Below are positions 25,411 through 45,200 of a DNA stretch of 64,000 nt, in pieces. Where the stretch lies: positions 35,879,179 to 35,943,178 of the forward strand of contig CM034533.1 of NCBI GenBank assembly GCA_020002185.1. The letters are read 5' to 3'. Position numbers and translations under genes: made by a program. Source of the DNA: Paraescarpia echinospica. Taxonomy: Eukaryota > Annelida > Polychaeta > Sabellida > Siboglinidae. The notes below the pieces were generated by a model. The model was not told the DNA's origin. It did no database searches and was given only the letters and a program-made list of their open reading frames with translations. Within the stretch, counting starts at the first letter, position 1, and every line of letters begins with the position of its first letter.

Positions 25411-28227
25411 AGGGCGTTTCTCATTTTGTTAATTTGTGGAGTGTTGTGTTGAAGATAGTCTCACTCAAGTACACTTAAACTATCTTCCATACCACGTGTT
25501 GTGAAAACAGGCAAGTCAATCGTGGCCGATAGCAGACATGACAAGTCACGATCATGATCAGAAACAATCAAGTTGACGGTGACGCATTGGTGATCTAGAA
25601 CTAATACTTGTAAACATATCATTAACAACATCAAACATGCATATTTGTCCACTTAAAAGTGTTCTCCTAGACACCCCTCGTGTGAAACAGAGAGGACTTG
25701 TTGATGTTCCCGTAAAGACGTGAGTCACGCATTAGAGCTAAGGCACATCTCGCGGCGTGCCGACCGGATACTAAACGGCATGATAAATGTACTTTCTCCG
25801 AGAAATATGAAGGAACACCTTCACCAAGCACCCACACAGCGTAGTCATCTTTGAGGCATGCCAGTTATGCAACGTTTCTTGCCTTGAACTTGTAAGCATT
25901 TACCGCAGATATATGATGACTGATATTTATGTTTTTACTCAATGGGCAAAAAGTGTTCTTCAAATGTCACTGCTGGTCTAAGTCCGCAGTACCTCTAGAG
26001 TCGGACAGGCGAAATAACTTTCCCTTTTGTTGTAACAACATGACAGTCGGTAGTAGTTTATTTTTATCAATTATTGTGGAGATCATAAGACATAATTATA
26101 CAACAAGTATATCATGGCTTCCACCCGGGTTTGTTTCATTTGTTAATGTTTTCGATAATTAATTCGTTTCTGCTTTCTTTTTCTTTCTTTCTCTCTTTCA
26201 TTCTTTCTGTCGATCCTTATCAGCATCTAACACCTCTTGCCCGAGTCGTCTCAACTTTCCTAAATTGCCCATCTTGTTTTCTCTGGCGGCGCAAGGAATT
26301 CGCCTGCAGTAATACGTTTTTCCATCGATGTGAGCAATCAGTGCCAATCAAACTACCGGCAGTGTTGACTCGGCCGCTCCCGAGCAACGCGTCGGCTTGA
26401 GATGACAAACACACGTGTTTACTGAACGTCGAACGGTAAACGTTAGACGAGGCAAGATGACGTTTAGTTGCCAGCATTCTCCCGTGTCACGTCCCGTCAA
26501 CGTTCGCTCTCCGAGCGAGGCACGTCAGATACCTGACATTACGCTGTGACGTGATGCGCTACTCAGTTGCATGCCACGATTCCACGCGAACACGTCATGT
26601 GTGTGATATGTGTGATGTGTTTGTGTTGCCAGTGTATTACACCGCGTGTTTGTCGTGAGACCGCGTGTTTGCAGTGTCAATGCGTTAAACATGTCAATGC
26701 ATAAAAAACGCGTTAAAAATCAATCAGTTGTCTATGTGTCAGATGTCGCCCTTGACCAATATGTCAACAGTCCGCTTAATACGTTACTATATCAGAAATA
26801 AAGATATCTCGTCAAAAATCTTTGAGGCTTTCCAAAAACTTCAATTTGCACCCCCCCGCTGAGGGTCGCCAGAAACCCACCTTCAGCTTCATTTCACATG
26901 CATCTTGAATTTGGATTTACTCGGGGGGGGGGGCAAAACCATATGTCTGCCCCCCAGCGAAACGCCCCTTTGCCTTCCTGTTCTCGCGCCTATGATCGTA
27001 GGAAGGCAACGATAATACATAATTAAGTGGTGTTCTTTCTTCAAATAAGTATAAACATTAAATCTTATGAAAACACACGCTAACAAAGTAGGATAACCGT
27101 GTATGTACCCACGAAAGGAGTCGATAAATATTAATGTTTAGCGAGTATCACTCAACTGACGTGCTAACACAAACTGAGCACCTCACACATACGGGTATTT
27201 GCATACAGGAAGTGACACGTCGACGGACTTGATTGAACACGCGATCTTTTTAGTTAGACACTGATCGAGAAATCATCTGCGACTTGGCTTGTCTTATTAA
27301 CACAAATCGACGTTGTACGTGGTAAAACACAGCATCCGCTGAAGCGCTGAAACATGTGGCGACCTCGTTTTAAGACGACCGTGAGTCTCCACCAATGAAT
27401 GACGTTGTATTCTGGTATCTCGGCGCTCATCTAATGTATCAATCCGCGCCATCAATTCGCTTGAATTACGCGGGCTGGAGCACATCGCCTCTACGAAGAG
27501 TTACTGCCTTGCTGCTATTAATAACCGTCAAGATAGCCGTGAATGTTGAAGATACTGGTTCGTATGTTCATTGTACAAAGCCACAGTGAACGCCGATGAC
27601 ATTAGACGCTGTTCAACCTGTAAAGACACCATGAACTTCGAAGATAATACACGTTTATTCTACAAATATACGATCGATGACCAATTAAATAAAATGATGA
27701 ACATCTCTGATACAACGTATCAGAAAGTAACACACAGAGAACTGTATGTCAATAAATCATACAACAATAAACGCAGAGAAACGATCATCCCTGTGTTAGC
27801 TAATGGTATAGGGTGTCGTGGAAAATAATTATTGTGTGGGTAAAACACACGTCATATCGAGGGAGTTGCAGGTCTATAAGTGCGGCAACGTTATCGATCA
27901 CTCATATCGCGTCAAGCTGCGCTTTATGTACGTTTACTGGTGCGTGATTGATTAGTCCCGGAAACAGGACTTAAATTAACCGAGCGCGCCTTCGCACCGG
28001 TATATTCACTAGTTGTGTTAGGGCAATGGGAAACACCCGTGTTAGATGTCAGCTGGAACGATAGCTCGGCTCACCAGAAGCAACTTACGGGAATCAATAC
28101 ATAATGTATATAGTACATTGGCGTGCATACGTTCTTTACACTTACACCAAGCTTTCTGGTCCCCATTTTTAATGCTATGTTCTTAACATTAGAATAAGTA
28201 TCTTGAATGTATACTTCGTTCACACTA
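25411..28227. other. Unannotated 2.8-kb stretch
   Basis: No gene recognised. It contains a CTTT-rich pyrimidine tract (26170-26215) and C- and G-runs near 26850 and 26925. Small frames at 27395-27589 and 27571-27828 (+) have no known domain. Confidence 0.4.
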
Positions 28228-28456
28228 CGTTGCTCCAGTTCACTCAGCTGTATGAATAAGTACCTGGTTATAGACAGTGGTGGAAAATTGTATACGAATA
28301 GTCTTCGCGCTTTAATTGCAACACTCCTGAAAGCTTCCCAGAGATGTCAAGATGGTACTCATTTGATCAGGTCTGCCAGGGAGTAAAATGTAAAGTGCTT
28401 TGAGCAGTCCCAATGACTGGATACTGCGCTAAATAAGAAATCACCTTTTTTCTTTT
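28228..28456 (+). repeat. tRNA-SINE copy 3, head missing
   Basis: Begins in the body (GTTGCTCCAGTTCACTCAGC) and runs through AATAAGTACCTGG, CTTCGCGCTTTAATTG, GGTCTGCCAGGGAGTAAA and the tail ACTGCGCTAAATAAGAAAT. Confidence 0.85.
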
Positions 28457-29154
28457 AATACCAGACGACATACGTTTAAGGCGTGCTGCCCGCCAAATTG
28501 CGTTTCGTTAACCGTTAATTGAGTCTGCAGTTTGAATGTTGCGCCCACAAAATGTCTAAATTGTAAACAAAACATTGAAATTGTGATCAGCCGTTAGTTG
28601 CTCTTATTGTGGGAAACGCGCCCCAACCCAGAAATGCCATTGAAGTTGGCTTGTTCCCACGCACCTTACCAAAAAATTGGACCGAGTACAACTGATTAAG
28701 TGGACATCGTGCTATAACTACTAAGTTTTGGCTGATTCCTTGTAACGGAACCGACAACCTCGCGTTAAAGAATGCAATAAGACAAGGGGGGGACAGGAAG
28801 TGACGTTAGTTGGAGATCACTATTCATCGGATAATAACAGAGCCTCATTATCATTCGATGTATGGCATGGGGCCTCTTGTAATTACATATTGTGTACGTG
28901 CCTGCTATTTCAAACTTTCTGAAACATAATTGCGAGATCATTTATTTGGGAGGGTCATAACACTATAGAGGTTGTTGAACTCTCGATAAGCCACTGACAT
29001 TTTGTTCACTCGCCACCGGAGGCTTACTGCTTTGCGTGGCAGTCTTTACTGAATCTCGTTAACTTAGCCGGTCCCCGCTAGGTGTCTCAGTTGTCACCAG
29101 ACGCATGCGCGACAAAGACAGTAATATTATTATGATAAAACGTAGTCTAAAGGT
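28457..29154. other. Unannotated stretch
   Basis: Nothing recognised. Confidence 0.4.
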
Positions 29155-29347
29155 TCTAAACCTCGTTTTGCTAGACAATGATATTAGTAATACAGCCACC
29201 TCGCTACTAAGATCACCCCAGGAGATGCCCAAATTAGTTCCATTACAGCAAACGATATGAAATTTATCTCACAAATACGACCACCTCGTTATTCAGGCCA
29301 CTTTGGCCCAAGTCCGAGGGTGACCTTAATAGAGAGGTTCTACTGTA
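29155..29347. repeat. MITE-like repeat related to 21570-21745
   Basis: ACAGCCACCTCGCTACTAAG, ACCACCTCGTTATT and GGGTGACCTTAATAGAGAGG share motifs with the copy at 21.6 kb. The right end GAGGTTCTACTG is followed by TA, as expected for a pogo/mariner-like target site. Confidence 0.5.
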
Positions 29348-30505
29348 TTGATGTTTTTTCATCGACATTGCCCTGTTGAATATGGACTACATTTAACTGT
29401 TATCATGACTTAGACATGATCATCGTATTATCTACTCACATTGTATTATCTGTAAATGTCTGGTTTGTTTTTGGTGTTTCACTTACGAGGTTCACGTACG
29501 TTGTGTGGATGAGATGAACTGTTGAGTTACTGGCCTGTTAGAAATCTACAAAAATCAACAAAAATGTTGGTTCCCAAGGAGGCGGTTGTCTTAACAATGT
29601 AAGAAAGGAAAACAGTTGTAAATAGACAAACTGTTTTAAGAGTTATGGTGATACACACGAACGCGTTTATCCCGACGATGCGTGTTGTATTACGTAAATT
29701 TGGTACAGGCACATGCATTAAGCTTAGCACAAGTTGTAAGTCATTTGACAACATGTTTAGTTACACTAAGTAAGACAAATCACGCTAAATATTTGTTATT
29801 ATATACACCCTGTTTCATCCGTCGTAACCCTGCCACGAAGGAAGTGCTGCACTAGTCCGTTAAACCCGAAAAGGCGGCCTTCGGAACGGAATTCGTTAAA
29901 CATCTCCACATGTGGATAAATCACATGCTAACCACGGAGGAAAATCTCGGTCAGCCTGGAATCGTGACGAAGTATTTATCTCGATGCTCGATAGTAAACC
30001 GGGTTAGCCGCTTCGAGGCGGTTCAACATTTTGCGGCGAGTTACGCCGTCTAAGGGCGACGTGAATTGCGCCGGCTGCGACGACTTAAAATTGATTCGAG
30101 CGTGTGTTTTTCCTGGCTGCAAACCGCCTCTAACGTCAGGAAGCGTTGCTCCGGGTCTCTATAAACAGCGGCGGAAATCGACGTTTCATATTTGGCTTAA
30201 CGAAGTGCGTAAACAAGGCACCGGGGATACCTGGGGAGATGCGCCCGACAAATAGACTCCGCCTGAGCGCGGTGTTAAAACGAAACGCCCTCTAACGGAT
30301 AGTTCCGATACCTTCCGTTCTCTAGGTGCTATTGACGCTTTGACGTATGCAGTAACATACCACTTTCAATTATGGGCCCCTGCTGTACGCAGCATGATTG
30401 CACACCCTACACAAGTTATTTAGACACAATCTCATTAATACAATTAAAATAACAACGATGCAGGCATTATACTTTTGGCTGATATTTTTATTAAATATAA
30501 AGTAA
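29348..30505. other. Unannotated stretch
   Basis: A 74-codon frame at 30031-30255 (+) has four Cys but no recognised family. Nothing else seen. Confidence 0.4.
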
Positions 30506-30917
30506 GGGGCCATCAATAAAATTCGTCACGCTATTTAGACATTTTGAGAACGCCGCATCCTTGTCCCACTCCCTCTAATATTACGTACGTTTTTATAAAG
30601 CCCCCCTATGATGCATATATGCATAGTACGTATATTCGATACATGGATGTGTATTGAATCGTTGCTTAGACACATGATACATAAGTCTGTTAAATTTATA
30701 CAAAACTAATACATTGTTGATTTTTCGTTTTAATGCTATTGAACCCTAACTAAAAACTGGTTGATCAAATAATGTTATATCTATCTGATATCGACAGCTC
30801 GTCGAGACAACATTTCAAAAATCGTCGCTTAACGCTTGCCCAGAGACCCCCCTCCCAGGTAACGCTTCGTCACGCTTGCACATGAATTTCGACCCCCTAA
30901 GCCTTATTGGTGATCCC
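30506..30917. mobile_element. Non-autonomous DNA transposon with TAA target duplication
   Basis: The left end GGGGCCATCAATAA and the right end, read inward, GGGATCACCAATAAG form imperfect terminal inverted repeats. TAA precedes the left end (30503-30505) and follows the right end (30918-30920). A CGTCACGC motif lies near both ends. A 3-bp TWA duplication with GGG-starting ends fits PIF-Harbinger elements. There is no coding content. The foldback at 15152-15218 looks related. Confidence 0.75.
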
Positions 30918-31186
30918 TAAGAATTTTGCTTTCAGTATGTCGTGAAACATGAAACATAAAACTGTGAGGTTGATACTCGTTCATGCCAATGGCGTATGTA
31001 GGTTATTGGATAGGGTGGGGCCTCGCGGAAGCTTAATCACTCATTAGCTTCCCATGATAAATGTAGTGACGCAATAGGTTAAATAGAAATAAACTATATA
31101 ACGATGATTGAAAGGAGGTCATGACTTAATGTCATCTCTCTAAACACGCCGCTAGTTCAGGTCATCCGTGTGTCTACCTTCCTTAG

Positions 31187-31268
31187 CAAGAGACCCGTGT
31201 CCCGTTATAAAATTGGAACGGTTTTATTGGAAAAAGCAACGGTTTTTGGTCAAATAACGGGTCTCTTG
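31187..31268. repeat. Foldback sequence of about 80 bp
   Basis: CAAGAGACCCGT with CGTTAT four bases on, at the left, pairs with ATAACGGGTCTCTTG at the right, giving a 15-base stem with one 4-base bulge. Confidence 0.75.
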
Positions 31269-31414
31269 GCGTTTGGATAACTGGATTTATATTTTTCAGA
31301 TACCATGATCTTGTGTTGGACCAAAACGTGGTTTTATTCTCCGAACAACAAGGTCAAAACAGTGTTTGCGTTGTCACAAAAGGACCTTGAACTAGGTGTA
31401 AAAAGGATTGCAGG

Positions 31415-31545
31415 AGTATAGTTTGAAGATTCGGTATTTTGTGAACCTCATGGGGGTGCAGTTGAAAGTTTTAGGAGAGCCCTCAAAGGGGGGGTGCAGG
31501 TTTTCTGAGAGCCTCAGCCCCTTAATATTCACCACGTTCCAACAC
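31415..31545. repeat. Dispersed G-rich repeat, second copy
   Basis: Counterpart of 9900-10150, with GGGGGTGCAGTTG, GGGGGTGCAGG and CCTCAGCCCCTTAATATTCACCAC. Confidence 0.6.
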
Positions 31546-31724
31546 CAATGACCAGTGCACGTGTTCCGGGGTTTTCATGAGCATAAAGGGTAAATAAAAA
31601 AATGTGAACGGGTAAATTGGAAAATCTCACAATCCTGTCTATAGGTGTGTATCATCCTATGTCAATTCTGCCAAGTGACACTATCCCTGATCTGTTATAG
31701 CGTCACACACCGTCTCCAGTCACA

Positions 31725-40005
<8,281 letters not shown>

Positions 40006-41030
40006 ACCCTCCTCCTATTCGCCAGAAGGCGCTGTATCGCCATGGATGTCGATATCATTTAAACGTGCCGTCTGGGATCGCTCCCGTTGCGTAGTACAGC
40101 GCGGTTCGGCGGATACGACGATTGAGAGATGCGGAGAAATCTCACCCAGTTATATAGTGTTCCGAGGTGGAGCTGATGCTTTGCGATATACTTAACGGCG
40201 ATCTCTTAACTTCCGCCACCGTCGTTTAACGTACGTGCAATCGCACCCAAAGTGGACGCAAAAAAGTTTACGACTGAAAGCTTTCCATGAAGCTTTTGGG
40301 AAAGTAGTAGTATCGGTACTAAAATGAACACGTTTTGATGCGGTGTGCGGATGCTATCGAAAGGTCCCGGTTTTAAGATGTGACGTATCTTTTTTGTGTA
40401 TTTAAGTTAACTTATTTGTTCTGTTTTGTGTTAAATGAACGTACATCTATTGTGTGTTGTGTGCACTGTGTATATCTTCTTCACCCTGTGTACATATTAC
40501 GTGTTTCCTACATGATTCGTACGTAATCACATGTGCATTAACGTCTGTGTTTGCTCGAATACACTATCTGCGACATGTTTTATTTTTGTGTTGTAGTAAA
40601 ACGACTTGAAACTAAATTTGTGTTGTTATTGACGTATTTCGTCAGCCCCCTGAATCCTCGCCACCGAGACATCGTTTGTAAGACCGCCACGGTCATTGGT
40701 CAGTGGAGTGGACAACGGACTGACGTCATCGTCGAGGTCACCATATTCACACTCAGTCGTTGTCTATATCATGACGTCACTAAAACTAATTATATCTACA
40801 CACTTGCAATAATCATAATGTAATCATGCCGACATTTTCTTCATCGAAGCTACAAAAATTTGTAGAATTTTCGCGCTTTTCCTCAATTTCTGGTTGTCCT
40901 TTACTTGCATTTTTCACCTCCTGTTCGATTCTGCCACTTGGAGATGTATCGTACTCATCTTTCTTCCCCGTCTTTGTACCTCTGTAAACAACACAAAAGA
41001 CACGCCAAAGCTTGATCATATTATATTTGC
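40006..41030. other. Unannotated intergenic stretch
   Basis: Holds the 3' flank of the small gene. Two CRE-like sites (TGACGTCA) occur near 40720 and 40772. Nothing else recognised. Confidence 0.4.
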
Positions 41031-41235
41031 TTAATGTCTAATATATAATACAAAATATACATATTGACAATACACCAGCCATAATGTCTAATATATAAGA
41101 CCAACTACATATGTTGCCAACACACCAGCCATAATGTGTAATATATGATAACAATATACACATGTTGCCAACACACCAGCCATACTGTGTAATATATGAT
41201 ACCATATACACATGTAGCCAACACACCGGCCATAG
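41031..41235. repeat. 50-bp minisatellite, four units
   Basis: CATAATGTCTAATATATAA and related starts at about 41033, 41081, 41131 and 41182, each followed by ACACACCAGCCATA about 35 bases later. Confidence 0.92.
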
Positions 41236-41277
41236 TTGCAAACGTAGAATACTGTAGTATTGGATTTCCATATTTTT

Positions 41278-41356
<79 letters not shown>

Positions 41357-41563
41357 CACACACACAGTCACACTGTCATACATACACGCACACACTCACA
41401 CACACACACACATACACACGTACATTAATAATAATACAATAAAAAGCACACATTACTTGCCACACCTCCGCCAGCGTACACATTGAACACACACACACGT
41501 ACACGCACACACTCACACACACGCACACGCACGTACACAAACACACACACACACATTGACGCA

Positions 41564-41614
<51 letters not shown>

Positions 41615-41671
41615 ACACATAAAACTCACACACAGTCACACAGACAGACATACATACAGACATACGCACAT

Positions 41672-41754
<83 letters not shown>

Positions 41755-41867
41755 GGCAGGCAGACCGGCAGACAGACAGACAGACAGACAGACACACAGG
41801 CAGCAAGACAGACATACAGGCAGATCGGCAGACCGACAGAAAGACAGACTGACAGACAGACAGACAC

Positions 41868-41906
<39 letters not shown>

Positions 41907-42029
41907 GGCAGGCATACAGACAGACAGGCAGATCGGCAGACCAACAGACAGACAGACAGACAGACATACATACATACGTATACACACACGAGCGCGCGCG
42001 CACGCACACACACACACACACACACATTT
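41278..42029. repeat. Compound microsatellite: (CA)n, (CAGA)n, (GGCA)n
   Basis: CA runs at 41278-41430 and 41500-41610, then GACA tetranucleotides with GGCA variants at 41640-41965 and CA again to 42029. Frames across it are artefacts. Confidence 0.97.
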
Positions 42030-42134
42030 AAACTACTTTTCCGACAGTCTCTCGATCTAAGATGGTCATATCAAGTTTTACACCCAATACCAATTGAGGC
42101 ATAATTTAAATGCTTGACCAAATTGTTGACTGAC

Positions 42135-42275
42135 TCACCCCACGAATGCCTCAGCTTCGGCGACTGTATCGCACAGCTCTTGATTGAGTGTCTCCGGCAG
42201 CATCAGCGCCAGAGACCCGGCCAGTGAGGCCATGGAACCAAAGATGATATGAGGCAACGGCTTCCATATTTTTGT
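42135..42275 (-). CDS. SLC22-like last exon in window
   Basis: Acceptor GTTTCAG, then [38 protein letters not shown] and FVG before TGA at 42137-42135. The TGA sits inside GTGAGT, so the reading may end here or splice on. Confidence 0.85.
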   Translation of the reverse strand, partial: TKIWKPLPHIIFGSMASLAGSLALMLPETLNQELCDTVAEAEAFVG

Positions 42276-45200
42276 CTGAAACATATATACCGCCAATTAT
42301 TACATCCTCATTGTCACTTTGCTCCCCGACTTCTGCGAAGTGGTTAGCAACATTGCACGGATACATACAGAGTCGACACTGGCAGCTGTATCGATGAAGC
42401 ATGCAAGAACTTCTTTGTTTTGATATAAAGTTTTTATTACTTGAAGGATATGTGGATATATACCTCCATTGAAAGGTGACACAAAGTCTTACAAAATTTA
42501 CCACGGCTGATTTACCATGGGTCCTCCGATGAAGGGCGCTGCCATGCCACTGATGCGGGCGATGGAGGACGAGGAGCCGAGGCCGGCGTTACGCACTTCC
42601 GTCGGGAAGATCTCCATCGAGAAGACATAGATTGCCGAGTAGCCGACGGTAACGAAGGCTTTCCCAAACATTGCCATCACCGTGGCCGGAGTGCCCATAT
42701 CTAATAACAATAATAACAATAGTTTATTTCTTATATAGCGCCCCATCCAAATAATTGTTCTGGGGAACTTTACAATGGTTAATGCAAATAACTAAATAAA
42801 TAACATCATACAATATATAGTTAAAATACTTTTCAATCATTACTACTAAGTAAAATCAACGATATTGTCTTAAATTTAAAATATATAAATAAACACAATT
42901 ATGCAAGCTATTAAAACAATAAAATAAATTAATTATAATACTAAATTAATTAAAATAAAAGTATCAATAAGTATGATAATCGATCATCGAATATTAAAAT
43001 ATTTTATAATGAGATGCGTCTTCAGTGCCACTTTAAACTGATTGACATTAGTGCATTGACGCATTGTGAGTGGTAGTTGATTCCATGCTCTTGGAGGTGC
43101 ACAAGAGAATGCTCGTTCGGCGAGTTTAGTTCGGGTAGTGGGTTGTTTAAGGAGTAGCTGATCGGAGGAGCGTAGACAACGTGTCGGGCGATACGGAGAG
43201 ACAATTGCTGATAGATACGGAGGTGCGAGTCCATGAAGGGATTTGAAAGTGAGAAGTTTAGTATTTATTATGTGCACTTTCGAGTGGCAGACGTGATGTA
43301 ATTCGCGTCTGTTTCGCTTGTGCCATTCCGCACGAAATGTACCATGACAGTTCTTTTGTAGAAGTGTAATAAATAGATATATCAATAAATTAAAATATTT
43401 AAATGAATAGATACATGTATAATTAAAATGTCCATATGATAAAAATATATATAAAAAAATCGTTAAAAAGTCAGTAGAAATTGCACTAAAAAGTAATAAA
43501 AATGTAAATAAATAATTTAAAAAGGTCAATTCCATGGATACATATGATGCTTTCTTATTTTGAAATGGCCAGCCCCAATTGTCGCCACTGTTCACAGTCG
43601 AGTGCGCGCAGAGCATCGACGTCGGCACGGCAACATAGCGTACGACCTATGCGTCGCAGGTCCGCGCTCAACGCTGTCGTTCGTGGTCGACCCACGTATG
43701 TCGTGACACCTTTGTCCACGGCGAAATAGTTGTCGATCGCTCGCTGAGCGGGTGCATCGGGTAGCATACGGAGCACGTGTCCGAATAGACTCCATCTTGC
43801 AGTTATGACAGCTTCGCTGATTGGACGTCATCGGCAACGGTGGTACAGTGCCTCGTTGGAAATGCGATGTGGCCAACAGATGCCGATGATCTGGCGTAGA
43901 TGACGACGGTGGTACGCATCCAGACGATCTAGTTCTGTCTATCCCCATCACTTTTAATCCTTCTAAACACTTTTGTATCATCTGCAAATTTCAACACCTT
44001 GCTAGCTATATCATCGTCCAAATCGTTTATATATATTAAGAATAATATAGGTCCCAGTACTGATCCCTGTGGAACCCCACTCAAAACTGATTTCCAGTTT
44101 GAAGCCTCCCCATCAACAACTACCCGTTGTCTTCTGTCAATCAGCCATTTTTCTATCCAGTTAATTATACCATTTCCTATGCCATGGGCTTTTAGTTTAA
44201 GCAGTAATCTCTGATGTGGCACTTTGTCGAAAGCTTTTTGAAAATCTAAGTAGATGATATCTACTGGTGATCCATCATCTACCCACTTAGTGATATCTTC
44301 CAAAAAACATAACATATTTGTTAAGCATGACCTCGCTTTTAGAAACCCATGTTGAGATGGGTTTATCAAGTTATGTTTAACAAGAAAATCCACCATGTGA
44401 TCTTTAATTAGTCTTTCTAATAATTTACAAATCACTGATGTTAAACTAACTGGTCTATAATTATTTGACTTGTTTCTCGAACCTTTTTTAAATAACGGTA
44501 TAATGTTTGCTTCTTTCCATTCTAAAGGAACCACTCCCTCTTCTAATGACAAGTTGAAAACTGTTGCAAGCGGTATGCTAATTTGTTCTACAATTTCCAC
44601 TAGTAGTTTGGGTGGAATACCATCCACTCCAGGTGATTTATTTTCCTTCATAACCCTAATTTTCTTAGCTACCATTTCTGGGGTTACAATTAACTGTCTT
44701 AAATAGTCTGATTCTGCCCCCTTGAACTTAGCCTCTGGTACTGGCAGTGAACTAGTGTCTTCTCTGGTAAACACTGAACTAAAATACTCATTTAGGTCTT
44801 CTGCCATTAAGAATCCTTCTGATATTATATTTCCAGCACTATCTTCTAGAGGACCGACCTTATCCTGAACTTTCTGTTTGCTTCGAACATACGCTTACAA
44901 ACTCTTGCTGTCATGTTTTATATTACAAGCTAATTTATGTTCATAGCTTCTCTTTGAATTTCTAATTTCAGCTGTAGCTTGGTTTAGTGCTTCTTTATCA
45001 ATGTTGTAGTCTTCATCATTTCCAGTACGTCTGTATGACTTCCACATCATTTGTTTATACTTAATTTTTCTAATGGCTTCTTTCGATAAATATTTATTTC
45101 TGGTCCGTTTCCCTTGTTTTTTGAAGGGAACAAATTTATCTACGATGCACTCTATTTCATTCTTTAAGATATTCCAGCATTCTGTTGCTGTCTTATTCTT

